Shown in pieces: positions 22,050 to 32,099 of a stretch of DNA of 64,000 nt. The DNA is from Zea mays (lineage: Eukaryota > Streptophyta > Magnoliopsida > Poales > Poaceae). The stretch spans positions 134,322,990 through 134,386,989 of the forward strand of contig NC_050101.1 of assembly GCF_902167145.1 (NCBI RefSeq), read 5' to 3'. The notes under the pieces were generated by a model. The model searched no databases. It worked only from the letters and a program-made list of their open reading frames with translations, and was not told the DNA's origin. The translations under genes were made by a program, and so were the position numbers. Positions within the stretch are counted from its first letter, which is position 1, and each line of letters begins with the position of its first letter.

Positions 22050-23160
22050 CTAATTGTCGTCCAGGCTGGAGCTGATGATGGCGGTCTTGCGTTCATCAGC
22101 GAACCCCAGGTTGATCCTCTTAGTTTCTTCAGTCGGCCGCATAGAGGTCGCGGCCTGAGCTTCGTTTGCCGGTACTGCAAGGTCCTCCTCAGGCTTAGAG
22201 TTCGCCTGTGTCGAAGAAATCGTTGACGGCTTGGTAGTGAGGGCTGCTTGGATGGCCACTCGGAAACACTCTGCGGCGCCTTGGAAGTCGGCGCGCACAG
22301 TTATGATTCCTTGCGGTCCTGGCATCTTCAGTATCATGTAGGTGTAATGCGGAATGGCCATGAATTTGGCCAATCCCGGCCTCCCGATGATGGCGTTGTA
22401 CCCGCAGTCGAAGTTCGCCACTTCGAACCTCAGGAACTCGGTTGTATAGTTCTCCGGAGTTCCGAAGGTGACAGGCATGTAGATGTGGCCCAGCGGGTAT
22501 TCCCCTTCAGTCGGCACGATGCCGAAGAAGGGAGTGTCCGACTCGTGGAGCTCTTTGAGGTGAACTCCCAAGCCTCGGAGTGTCCGGGGGAAGGTGACGT
22601 TGATGCTGCTCCCCCCGTCCACTAGCACCTTCTTCACCCGGCTCTCTCGGATCACCGGATCGACGAGGAGCGGGTATTTGCCTGGATGGTCGAAGTTGAG
22701 CCATTGATCCTCCCGAGTGAAAGTGATTGGGTGCTCCGACCACCGGTACGGGGCGGGAGGACCGGTGGTCGCCACCAGTATCTGGCGGTCATTGAGCTTT
22801 TGTTGTCTTTTGTTCTCCTGCGACCCGTGCCCGCCGAAGATGACATTGACCTCCCGGTCAACGCACGGGAAAGCTCCTCCTGTTCCCTCCTCCTGCTGAT
22901 GGGGTTGTCGTGGTTCATCTGGTCCTCCCCTCGGCGGAGGAGGATGTAGAGGTTGGAAGGGTCGGCCGTGCCCGACGGAGTGCTTGAAGTCCCGGCAGTT
23001 ACGAAGAGTGTGGCGCATGTCCTTGTGGTACGGGCATTGGGCGTCGAGGATGTCGTCCAATGTGCGCTCGCCTCCGCGAGGTCCTCCTCGGGCGCGAGAG
23101 GCAGGTGGTCCGGCGGCGTGCACTTCTTCGCGAGGCCTCTTCTCCCAGCGTTTGTCGGGT
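22050..23160 (-). pseudogene. Element A zinc knuckle and protease
   Basis: Begins just after the amber at 23163-23165. Has a zinc-knuckle-like CPYHKDMRHTLRNC segment, then protease with VLVDGGSSINV at the active site. Ends at the amber 22050-22052 and continues in the same frame into RT. Confidence 0.75.
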
Positions 23161-23162
23161 TG

Positions 23163-24476
23163 CTAGTTCGCGTCACGTCGTGGTGCTGCCGGTGCGGGCT
23201 TTGCTCCTCCGATGAGGTCCTGGGCCCGCTCGTCGGCGGTGATGTAGAGGTCGGCTTCCCGGAACAGCTCCTCGGAGGTAGTCGGCGCCTTCTGTAATAT
23301 GGCTCGGACGAAAGCTGAGTCATTGGATCCTCGGTAGAAGTCCTCGATCACGGCCGCCTCCGTGACCTCGGGGATACGATTTCTCATGGTCTGGAACCTT
23401 TTGAGGTACGACCGAAGAGTTTCGTCCTCCCGACGCTTGATGGATTTGAGATCCCACGGTTGCGCCGGTTTGTCGGAGAGGGACTGGAAATTGGCGGTGA
23501 AGCGTCGACTGAAGTCGCCCCAGTCGTCGATGCAATGTCGGGGTAGATGTCGCAGCCATTGCAGCGCGTCTTGCCCAAGGACAATGGGTAAGTACGCGGT
23601 CATCACGTCCTCGGACGCCCCGGCAGCTCGAGCAGCGGTGGTGTAGACGGCTAGCCAGCCCCCTGGATCCTGCTTAGGTTCATATTTGTCGACATTGGAT
23701 ACCTTGAAGTTGGGAGGCCATTGGATGGCCCTAAGGCGCGGAGTAAGAGCAGACACTCCGCATGTGTCCTCCTGTCGTCGGGGATGATGTCTGTCCCGGG
23801 GAGGGGAGTAGTTGTTGTGGTTCCTCGACCGTCCCCGGGTAGTACCGCTAGTTGAAGCCGTTGCCGACTCAGGTCTGGTGGCCTGGCTCCGAGCTGGGAT
23901 GCCATGATCCCTGTCGTACTCCTCCCGGCGGCGGATCTCGTTCTCATGCCGCCGTTCACGCGAAGCATTAATGGAGCTTCGCGCGTCTCGGCGACTGTTG
24001 ATGGCGTGTCGTAGATCATTCGGCGGGTGAGCAAGCGATAGAAGATGGTTGGCCGCCTGGGTGAACAGTTGTCGGTAGCCCTCGGCGTCGGGAGTCCGAG
24101 GGAGTCCATCAGCTATCCGAGCTAGTACTCTTCCGACTTCGCTCGGCGTGTTCATGGCTCGGGCGAAGTCGGGGTTCAGGTTGCGCCCGAAGAATGGATT
24201 CTCCCGGCGTTGCCTTGCGTCTTGCTCGGCTTGTTCCTGAGCCCGGCGGCGATCACGTCGTCGGGAGTTCCTTCGTTCTCTGAAGACGCGTTCCTCTGGA
24301 GTTTCTCCTATCTCCGAGACCTCGTCTCGCGAGACAGGTTGCTCCGGATCCCGTTCTCCGGCCGCGTGATGTCGTCGAACGTTCCTGCGCCGGTTCCTCC
24401 GTCGGCGGGATTCTCGTTGAGGCGGTTCTTCTCTGGGTGCAGTCGGCTCGTCGTCGGAGACGGTAGGTGACTCCAC
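23163..24476 (-). CDS. Element A gag (matrix/capsid part)
   Basis: About 437 aa from MESPTVSDDE. The N-terminal half is Arg/Glu-rich and highly charged; the C-terminal half has the retrotransposon gag domain (around GQDALQWLRHLPRHCIDDW). It stops at TAG 23163-23165, followed in frame by CAA CCC and then the zinc knuckle. This could be a mutated Gln codon or a readthrough stop. The 440 bp between this start and the LTR is the leader and shows no other gene. Confidence 0.75.
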   Translation of the reverse strand: MESPTVSDDEPTAPREEPPQRESRRRRNRRRNVRRHHAAGERDPEQPVSRDEVSEIGETPEERVFRERRNSRRRDRRRAQEQAEQDARQRRENPFFGRNLNPDFARAMNTPSEVGRVLARIADGLPRTPDAEGYRQLFTQAANHLLSLAHPPNDLRHAINSRRDARSSINASRERRHENEIRRREEYDRDHGIPARSQATRPESATASTSGTTRGRSRNHNNYSPPRDRHHPRRQEDTCGVSALTPRLRAIQWPPNFKVSNVDKYEPKQDPGGWLAVYTTAARAAGASEDVMTAYLPIVLGQDALQWLRHLPRHCIDDWGDFSRRFTANFQSLSDKPAQPWDLKSIKRREDETLRSYLKRFQTMRNRIPEVTEAAVIEDFYRGSNDSAFVRAILQKAPTTSEELFREADLYITADERAQDLIGGAKPAPAAPRRDAN

Positions 24477-24900
24477 TCTCCCGATGAAGAGGACGTCGGG
24501 GTAGAATGGTGCTGCTGTCGTGGCGACCTTCTTTCCGTTCTCCTTTGAGGGCGGAGGAACAGAAAGAACAACTTGCTTCCCCTTGGTCTCCTTCTTCCTC
24601 GCGATCTGTGTCCATTCTTTTGTCGGGGAAGTAGACAGTGGAGTTCTCCGGGTCAGCGGGCCCTCGGCCCCTGACTTTCCGAAGACGATCTTTTCCGGAG
24701 AGCTAGAGGTTGCGCTTCTCCGACATTTTCGGAGTTTGTTGGAGGAGACTTATTTTCCGGCGGATCCGCAATGCGGTGTAGAGTTCCCTCTTCATCTGCT
24801 ACGGATGAGATTGTTCCAAAGCAGAACACGGATCCGGGACGGAGGGTGATCTTGCTGTGGAAGGTGACGGCCATTGAGCTAGCTTGGATCATCGACACAC

Positions 24901-24918
24901 CCCCTACCTGGCGCGCCA
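24901..24918 (-). other. Primer-binding site of element A
   Basis: On the minus strand TGGCGCGCCAGGTAGGGG lies two bases inside the LTR end at 24921. It is complementary to a tRNA 3' end (possibly tRNA-Arg; not certain). Confidence 0.75.
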
Positions 24919-24920
24919 GC

Positions 24921-25554
24921 TGTCGGTGTTTTGGGTCCGACCGCACACCCGGGGTTGCCCCTCAAGGTGTTTTTAGGAGTAGGACGATGTCGACGACTAT
25001 AGCAAAATGGTTCGTGCCAATTGCACGAGGGACAGTGGACAAGGTTTACAGGTTCGGGTCGCTTAGAGACGCGTAACACCCTACGTCCTGGTGAGTATGC
25101 GGAGTAAATGAGGTTACAAGAGAGCTCTCTGAATTGAGAATGCAGAGAGTTGAGGTGGGTGACTAAGTAATAGGGTCGATCGTTCTGAAGGGGTGCCCCC
25201 TAGGCCTTATATACTCGACCGTGGGGCAATACACGTGGACATGATAACAATGCGTAGCTAAAAGATGGTGAACTGTTTGAGTTTATCTCCCTATAATTCT
25301 GCTCTGCCGACTTATCCCCGCATGGCTCCGTTGCATGGGGGCTCCAGCGCGGGAAAGTCGGACCTCTGTTGTGGTCGCTCGCTCGACGTTGTGGGCCGTC
25401 CGGGTTTGTGCCAATCCGGCCCCATGTCGATCTGCTTTTCTGGTTGTTCCTTCCCAGGCCCACGAAAGAATGACCTTACGATTTATTGGGCCCTTGGGCC
25501 TTTCGTGAGGTCTTTTACTCTTTTAGTGGACCCGGGGGATATCTGTCCCCCACA
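24921..25554 (-). repeat. 5' LTR of element A
   Basis: On the minus strand it starts TGTGGGGGACAGATATCC and ends CACCGACA (634 bp). A TATA-like GTATATAAGG is at about 25206-25215 on the minus strand. The inner end is fixed by the PBS. The outer end at 25554 is inferred from the TG dinucleotide and palindromic start, since the other LTR is not in the window. Confidence 0.7.
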
Positions 25555-26028
25555 CCCGGGACGTCTCCAGACGACGTAGAGTCGCCTAGGAATTAAGAGG
25601 CAGTCGAGATACAGTATTTTGAATGAACAACTAGATCTTGCCCCCGGGAGGGGTAAGATGCTAGGGTCGTCTTGGAGTCGGCAGACCACCTAAAACGGAT
25701 CTAGACGACGTAGAGTCAAATAGGGGTGGAGGTGGATATGCGGAAAGCTACAACTAGAACTACGCTACATCTACTCATAGGGCAGGAAAAGTAAATAAAG
25801 TAATTGGTTCGATTGGAATGTGTTCGGGGGTTCTCAATCGGTCGTACCCTTTTATATTTATAGGGGAGGATGTCTGGACCTATTTCTAGGAGATAGCCAA
25901 CAACTCTCACGTGATTAGATGGATAACCACACACAAGATAAGGATAATCACCCGAGTTAATATAATCGCGGGCACGCGGACTGTCCGGGCCCAAGGGCCG
26001 GACCGTTCGCCACTTTTGGTGCTCAACA
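25555..26028 (-). mobile_element. LTR fragment H, probably interrupted by element A
   Basis: On the minus strand it begins TGTTGAGCACC at 26028 and has its own TATA (CCTATAAATATAAAAGG, about 25848-25864). It therefore looks like the U3 and R part of a different LTR. It contains an imperfect duplication (agacgacgtagagtc near 25570 and 25705). The rest is expected beyond the left end of element A. It could alternatively be outer sequence of the A LTR. Confidence 0.5.
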
Positions 26029-26590
26029 TGTCGTCTCCCAATCAACTATGGTTATGGAAGATCGTCGTCGTCATATGATATATTTTATTTAGTTATTTTG
26101 TACAGAACTCATATATGTAATAAAGATGTGACATTGATTTTTGTATCGTAAGACATGATATGTGAAAGGCTTGATACTAACACAAATTTAAGATGCATCT
26201 GAATTCGCAAAAAAAAAATATTCCACAAAGTTTATGAGGAATAAACTCCCAATATATTACCTAAACTAGAATATATTGATTCATAAATCAAGCACTCGAT
26301 ACTGTTAAAGATGCTCTTAAATCAAAATCCAGACATCAAAAATGTCATTTCCAACTTTCTTAAATCCAAATGTGAAGATGCGAGGGGGGAGGGACGCGTT
26401 CTGGGTCTCAAAAAACTCGAGTGTGATTTTAGAAGATGAAATGGTCCTGAGGCGAAGGCATTATTCACGTGGACCCGGAGTCCAACCTGCAGAAAATCCA
26501 CAAGCGAAATTGGCTGCCAGCTTTAATTCTGTGTCTGGAACTTCGTTTCCTTCCTAAACAGAAAGAGGCGTAAAGAAAACGAAAGCAAAT
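26029..26590. other. AT-rich host intergenic DNA
   Basis: No credible gene or transposon end seen. It lies between the LTR fragment and the presumed promoter and first exon of the thioredoxin gene. Confidence 0.5.
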
Positions 26591-26599
26591 TTCGCAGGT

Positions 26600-26948
26600 G
26601 GAAAGAAGAGGAAGCGAACGAGAGGCAACGGTGGCCGGTCGCGGGACGGGTGGGGCCACGCCTGGCCTGACGCGGGAAGCCGGCCGGAACCATCCAACTC
26701 CGCCGCGTCGTCGTCGCCTTCGTCTCGCGTGCTCACCAAGAGAACAAAACGCGAGCAGCCAAGAATTCAACGTCCACGGTCCGCCCACCCTCCGTTTCCG
26801 CTTCCTCCCTCCACGTCGTCTCGGTCTTCCTCTCCTGTAATCCCGTGACACGGGTGGCTGCGACGGCGAATCAGATCCCTACCCGTGGCGTTGGTCGTGA
26901 ATTGGCGCCGTCTCCCCCTGCCAGCCGGATTCCCTGCTTTGTTCTCAG
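26600..26948 (+). other. Probable 5' UTR exon of the thioredoxin h gene
   Basis: A GC-rich stretch ends at CAG with a strong donor GTAAAC at 26949, like many maize leader exons. No ATG-initiated ORF here looks like a protein gene. If it belongs to the thioredoxin gene, the leader intron runs from 26949 to shortly before the ATG at 34863 and is about 7.9 kb, mostly element F. Exon start is approximate. Confidence 0.4.
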
Positions 26949-27264
26949 GTAAACATGGTTCATCGCTGATTCGGTCCCATGGTTCTAGTGCGGCTTCTGG
27001 CGGATCCGTTTAGAGACAAATTTGGGGGAAAGATTGCGATTCTTCGTCGCTAGCGATGCGGCCTTGTTTACCGAGATGATGGTAGGTTTCAGGAATTTAG
27101 CTGGGGTGGGTTGTCACAAATTTCGTGAAATTCACAATTGAATGCTTCTTTGCGCTTTGTCATGTTGATTTGTTCATAGAAGATGTCTTTGGGCTGGAAA
27201 CAGCCGCATGACAGTTTTCATATATGCTAGCAGCATAATTGCTGAATGTTAGAATAATTTACTG

Positions 27265-27269
27265 GCCTG
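27265..27269. repeat. TSD of element F, left copy (gcctg)
   Basis: gcctg precedes the LTR TGTCAC at 27270 and is repeated at 34561-34565 after the right LTR. Confidence 0.9.
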
Positions 27270-27454
27270 TGTCACGACCTGTGGTCGCCGACAATTCCTC
27301 GCCGGTCGGATGGGACAGGAGGAGTTCCTCATCCGTTTCTGATGTATTTCTTTTTCGATATCGTTTCTTACACTGTTCCAATGTAATTATCCCTCACACA
27401 CGAGCTGACTTCCTGGCCCCACATCCATACTCAGCACTTACATCGGACCACTTA

Positions 27455-27591
27455 GGCCTTGGTCGGTTATTACTATCACATGTGTATTAGATGTGATTGG
27501 AAAAAAATATGAAAGATTTTGACTTGTTTGATATTTAAACCCACACAATCTCACTCAATCCATATGGATTGAGAGCAAAACGAACAAGCCC
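27455..27591. mobile_element. Tourist-like MITE inside the left LTR of element F
   Basis: 137 bp with inverted ends GGCCTTGGTCGGTT and AACGAACAAGCCC. The right LTR has the uninterrupted site (cacttacagac), so the insertion came after element F. A TA (possibly degenerate TTA) duplication flanks it, as for PIF/Harbinger MITEs. Confidence 0.75.
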
Positions 27592-27643
27592 TACAGACAT
27601 AGACTTTCACGCGTCCAAGTCTATTGCCTATACCCGTTGAGCA

Positions 27644-28032
27644 TCATTTGCCGACGGTTCTAGAATCGGCTTGTCCCCAAGCCGGAGCGTCCGGAAAACA
27701 AGCCTTCACAGCACAGTCCTCCCATGTCGCCGCATTAGTGGGCAGTGAACACCACTTGATAAGCACCTGAGGAACGACAACATTGCCTTTCTTGATCAGA
27801 CAACGTTGAAGGATAGACTCTGGAATCACCTGTTGTTTGTCCAAGTCAGGTCTAGAACCTGAGGAAGATCAGTGTTTACAGCTGTATAATCAGGAGTAAA
27901 TGGTTTCAGTTCGGAGACGTGGAACACCGAATGTATGAGGGACGATGGTGGCAATTCCAGGCGATATGTTGCAACACCGATACGGGCCAACACTTTATAT
28001 GGCCCACAGAACTTGATTGAGATCTTGGAACA
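27644..28032 (-). pseudogene. Element F integrase C-terminus and chromodomain
   Basis: Reads on from the far side of element G: KFCGPYKVLARIG, then FHVSELKPF, then a chromodomain-like VLIKWCSLPTNAATWED. Chromodomains mark the chromovirus branch and guide integration to chromatin. At least one stop lies within. Confidence 0.75.
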
Positions 28033-28421
28033 AGGGTAGCAGCCCTAGGCGCTTGAGAGTCATTGCAAGAGAGAGAGAGATTGGTTTGATAATATATTCC
28101 TTGTTTCTTTGTCTCCTGCGTACAGGCCTATATATAGGCCACCGGTTGACCAACTAGGCAACCACTAATTAGGCAAGTGACTAATTGAAATTATCTCCCC
28201 TACAATTTAGGTCTATCAATTTAGCCACCAAATCAGTCACTTTCCTTTGCCATGCCTTTCTTGCGCGCGCTTTCCTTTGCCATGCCTTCCTTACGCGCGC
28301 TGCTGCCAGCGCTCGTGCCTTCCTTGCGCGCGCTGCTGCCAGCGCCCCCTGCGGCCTCTCGCTTTTGGCGCGCATAGGTGCGGCCTCACATGAGTGACCG
28401 CTCCCTATGATGCCCATGACA
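28033..28421 (-). repeat. 3' LTR of element G, truncated
   Basis: Aligns without gaps to 29305-29693. The outer 75 bp and the expected TSD copy (ataag) are missing, so a deletion removed the LTR edge plus some flanking F sequence. Confidence 0.85.
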
Positions 28422-28575
28422 TCTCCCCCTCCCTTGAGGACCAGCTCGTCCTCGAGCTGCCATAGACTTACCTGACACAACTTAAGGTTAAGCCTTTTAC
28501 ATCAAGGCTTACCTTTATTATTTAAGACGAAAATACAAAATAATTGTGGAACTAAAATATAAATTTGAACTGCAG

Positions 28576-29250
28576 CTATGTCCTCCTGGATCCCAAGGAA
28601 AGAGTTGAACTGCGGCCTTCATGTTGGATGAAAGGTGGAGGAGGAACCAGCCCGTTCTTATGTTGGGTCTGTCCAGCACAAAGGCAGGTGCCCGAATGAA
28701 GGAGACGACCCTCTTTGGCCGTGCAGGGGGGGCTGCATACCCAGATCTCGACTTCTGCAGGTGGTTCAAAAAGTATAGACGAGACCTGGTGGTTGGGCGC
28801 GCAGGCTGCGAGTTGGTGCAGCGATGAGCTGATCAACAAGTGCAGCTTCCGCACCGCCCGCCTAACAAGGAAGCCGCGCACTGCGGCTTGCAGGCGCACC
28901 ACGGCCTGCTCATGTGATGACAGCCATGGGGTGGCCCTGGAGGCCACAGCAAGGTGCTTCTCCCCACGAAGGGACTGTACCTGGCAGCGTGCCAGGAACC
29001 CTCGCGCTGCCGTCTGAAGCCGCACCGCTGCTTGGAGTTCCTTCTCTGTCTTCTCCTTGTAGCGGTGGAACATCACAACGAACTGATCCAACTTCTCTGC
29101 GAAACGGCCAAAACTCTCTTCGAGCCGAGTGAATGCATCTGGAGTTGGAGAGGGCGGGTGGGAGGGCGTTGCGGCGGCTGATGGCGCAGCGGCTGGTGGT
29201 GGTGAGGATAACCTGGAGCTGATACCAGGTGTCATGGACCTTCGGTCCAT
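28576..29250 (-). CDS. IQ-motif (calmodulin-binding-like) ORF of element G
   Basis: About 224 aa if started at 29250 (inside the 5' LTR), or slightly shorter from the next Met. Order: a Pro/Ala/Ser-rich N-terminus, a predicted helix (around FTRLEESFGRFAEKLDQF), then two IQ-like motifs, RLQTAARGFLAR and RLQAAVRGFLVRRAV, matching the IQxxxRGxxxR pattern, then an uncharacterised tail. IQ motifs bind calmodulin or related EF-hand proteins. Whether this is captured host sequence or a gag-like protein of this family cannot be decided here. It ends 155 bp from the 3' LTR and is unbroken. Confidence 0.6.
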   Translation of the reverse strand: MDRRSMTPGISSRLSSPPPAAAPSAAATPSHPPSPTPDAFTRLEESFGRFAEKLDQFVVMFHRYKEKTEKELQAAVRLQTAARGFLARCQVQSLRGEKHLAVASRATPWLSSHEQAVVRLQAAVRGFLVRRAVRKLHLLISSSLHQLAACAPNHQVSSILFEPPAEVEIWVCSPPCTAKEGRLLHSGTCLCAGQTQHKNGLVPPPPFIQHEGRSSTLSLGSRRT

Positions 29251-29693
29251 GGGATAGCTGTCTTCTCCGGCGAGGTTATACCCCTCTGTCGCAGACTTGG
29301 TTCTAGGGTAGCAGCCCTAGGCGCTTGAGAGTCATTGCAAGAGAGAGAGAGATTGGTTTGATAATATATTCCTTGTTTCTTTGTCTCCTGCGTACAGGCC
29401 TATATATAGGCTACCGGTTGACCAACTAGGCAACCACTAATTAGGCAAGTGACTAATTGGAATTATCTCCCCTACAATTTAGGTCTATCAATTTAGCCAT
29501 CAAATCAGTCACTTTCCTTTGCCATGCCTTTCTTGCGCGCGCTTTCCTTTGCCATGCCTTCCTTACGCGCGCTGCTGCCAGCGCCCGTGCCTTCCTTGCG
29601 CGCGCTGCTGCCAGCGCCCCCTGCGGCCGCTCGCTTTTGGCGCGCATAGGTGCGGCCCCACATGAGTGACCGCTCCCTATGATGCCCATGACA
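29230..29693 (-). repeat. 5' LTR of element G
   Basis: 464 bp with TGTCATG/CATGACA inverted ends. On the minus strand it contains a CCTATATATAGGCC TATA region near 29396-29409. Confidence 0.9.
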
Positions 29694-30483
29694 ATAAGGC
29701 TGGAGCCGAAGCAGTACCAGATCACCTGCTTGAAACACTCTGTCCACTCTGTGTTTATCAGCCTGAAGCTTAGTGCGATTCTGAGCAGTAGCCAATAGCT
29801 CCCGGAGCATAGCATTATGACTGAGATGCTGCTGGATCCATTGTTGCACTGAAGGAGGGACCGAAGAGGCAGACTCTGGCATGGCTGTTAACGGGGGTTC
29901 GTAACCATACATCTCATTGAACGGAGACTCGGAGAGCAGCCAATAGATGAGTGGAATGATGAGTTGTACCAGAATTGTGCCATCGGCAACCATTGTCGCC
30001 ATTGCTTTGGCAATTGGTGAACTGCACACCTTAAATATGTTTCCAAACATTGATTAACGCGTTCACTTTGACCATCGGTATGAGGATGGTAGCTTGAACT
30101 GAAGAGCAGTTAGTGTCCCAGAACCGCAGCAAATCCTTCCAAAACAGGCTAGTAAACACTTTATCCCTGTCGGAGACAATAGAGTATGGAAGGCCATGTT
30201 GTTTAACCACATGTTCTAAAACAGCACGCGCCATGACTGAAGTAGTAAAAGGGCGCTTGAGTGGGATGAAGTGGGAATATTTAGTAAAACGATCCACCAC
30301 TACTAGAATAGAATCAAATCCTTCAGACCGTGGAAGGCCCTCAATGAAATTCATAGTGGTCTCCTTCCATGCCCCAGCTGGGATGGGCAGGGATTGTAAA
30401 AGCCCTGCAGGTCGGTGCCTCTTGGTTTTAGCTTGTTGACAGATCAGGCATTGTTGGACAAAGTCAGCCACATCTTGTTTCAT
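29694..30483 (-). pseudogene. Element F integrase core, broken
   Basis: Includes the zinc region tail (CLICQQAKTKRHRPAGLL), core residues (TMNFIEGLP, IVSDRDKVF) and VFQAGDLVLLRLQPY, spread over at least two frames (30483-30031 and 30050-29700). It is cut by element G at 29693. Confidence 0.75.
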
Positions 30484-30505
30484 GCCCTTCTAGACAAACA
30501 TGTGC

Positions 30506-31213
30506 TTAACCTTTTGATACGTCCCTTGAATACCAGAATGGCCCCAACCGCACTGGCGTGAAATGCATCAATAAGTTTGATGCGTAAAGATGAGTTGTTG
30601 CCAATCGATACTTGTGTGCCACACCCTGATGGACCGAATACCCCCTGGCATCAGGACTACTAATCGCCAACTGCTGCAGCAAGGATTGTGCCTCCGGATC
30701 AGTAACATATGAGTTGAGAACCTCCTGTAGCCACTGAGGTTGAATGATAGACAAAGCATGAAGATGAAGTGGAGAGTGCAGACGAGATAGAGCGTCGGCG
30801 ACGACATTATCGTGCCCCTTATACACAATCTGGAATTGGAGCCCCATGAGCTTGGTCATTGCTTTCTTTTGAAGATCGGACTGCAGGTGTTGATCCTCCA
30901 AGTAACAGAGACTACAGTGATTAGTTTTAATGGTAATCTGGTGCCGTTGTAAATATAACCGCCAACGATCAACCGCCATAATCAAAGCCAAGAATTCTTT
31001 TTCGTATATAGAAAGGTGTTGATGTTTATTGGCCAAGGCCTTGCTCAGAAAGGCAATAGGTTGATCTCGCTGCATAAGAACAGCTCCTATACCATGAGCA
31101 CAGTCATGAGTTTCCACCGTAAACGGAATCGTGAAATCAGGAAGAGATAAGACCAGCGTAAAAGCCATGGCATCTTGCGCAATTGAAAAGCTTCCTGGGC
31201 GGCAGCAGACCAC
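30506..31213 (-). pseudogene. Element F RNase H and integrase zinc region
   Basis: RNase H-like segment ([14 protein letters not shown] ... FLSKAL ... YEKEFLALIMAV ... DALSRL) in one open frame of about 235 codons, followed by broken integrase N-terminus. The usual first Asp context appears as ETHDCA. Confidence 0.75.
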
Positions 31214-32084
31214 TGAAAAGCTTTCTTCCGAAGTAACTGAGTGAGTGGCTTCGCAATGATCCCATAATTCATGATAAATTTATGATAGTATCTGGTAAGA
31301 CCCAGAAAAGCCCGAAGTTCTGTCACTGTCTGTGGCACCGGCCATTGTACCATTGCATCAGTTTTGAGATGATTGGTTGCTACCCCTTAGCTGATATAAT
31401 ATGTCCCAGATATTCCAACAAGGTCTGAGCAAAGGAACACTTGGAGCCCTTCAAGTAAACTGATGGGTTCTCAATGTGGACAGGGCAGGACCTGGCAAAG
31501 GTGCACAACATGGGTCTCCAAAGAAGGGTTGTAGACGAGTATATCGTCCAAAAACACCATCACAAATTTGCATAGAAAATGGCTCCAAAATTGTATTCAT
31601 GATGCATTGAAAAGTTGTCGGAGCGTTTGTCAGACCAAACGGCATGACAAGGAACTGATAATGGCCTTGGTGGGTCTTAAAGGCTGTTTTAAATTTATCC
31701 TCCGGTCGCATGCGAATCTGATGGTAACCTTCTCCCATCAAGTTTAGTGAAAAACTTTGTACCAGCCAACTCATCCAAGATCTTGTCCACGACAGGCATG
31801 GGAAAACGATTCTTGATTGTCAATGAGTTCACACGTCGATAATCGCCGCAAAACCTCCAAGAGCCATCTCTTTTTTTTTGCACAAGAACAGGAGACGCAA
31901 AAGGATTAAGGATCGGACTGATCAAACCGGCTGTCAATAGCTCCTTGACCTGATGCTCTATTTCGTCCTTGTGATGAGGCGAGTACCAATAGGGACGCGA
32001 GTTCACATGCACTGCTCCCAGAACAAGAGGTATGGTATGATTGTAAACCCAAGCAGGAGGTAGAGTGTGAGGCTCGCCAAACAC
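31087..32084 (-). pseudogene. Element F reverse transcriptase, broken
   Basis: Recognisable in three frames: KELLTAGLISP and PVLVQKKRDGSWRFCGDYR (32084-31695), MPFGLTNAP (31774-31451), a VFLDDILVY catalytic segment near 31525-31550 and [12 protein letters not shown] (31353-31087). Several frame changes make it inactive. Confidence 0.8.
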
Positions 32085-32099
32085 ATCCTGGAACTAAGC

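Larger units (their letters stand above)
1238..25554 (-). mobile_element. Element A: Tat-lineage (RIRE2-like) Ty3/gypsy retrotransposon
   Basis: Gag-pol reads right to left (24476 to 18864), with the 5' LTR at the right (24921-25554) and a PBS at its inner edge. Left of pol come an 89-bp tandem array and accessory genes on the opposite (plus) strand. An extra RNase H domain after the ordinary one places it in the Tat lineage. Element B (4577-16215) is inserted in its accessory gene, and the Huck-like LTR cuts it at 1237. Its 3' LTR is therefore outside the window. Gag-pol carries three in-frame amber codons, so this copy is probably not autonomous. Confidence 0.85.
28033..29693 (-). mobile_element. 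Element G: small non-autonomous LTR element nested in F
   Basis: Right LTR 29230-29693 (464 bp, TGTCATG...CATGACA) and left copy 28033-28421 (389 bp, lacking 75 bp at its outer end). On the minus strand a PBS TGGTATCAGCTCC lies two bases inside the 5' LTR, and a polypurine tract gggagggggaga directly precedes the 3' LTR. Six differences in 389 aligned bases (1.5%). It carries no pol, only an IQ-motif ORF. It splits the F integrase between RLQPY and KISIKF. Confidence 0.85.

Noticed and set aside
26342..26851. Short open frames near the thioredoxin leader
   Set aside because: GC-rich, overlapping on both strands, no recognisable protein; better explained as promoter and 5' UTR.
28181..28480. 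Ala/Arg/Lys repeat frames in both element G LTRs
   Set aside because: Low-complexity frames over gcgcgc-rich LTR repeats, with no start context or domain.
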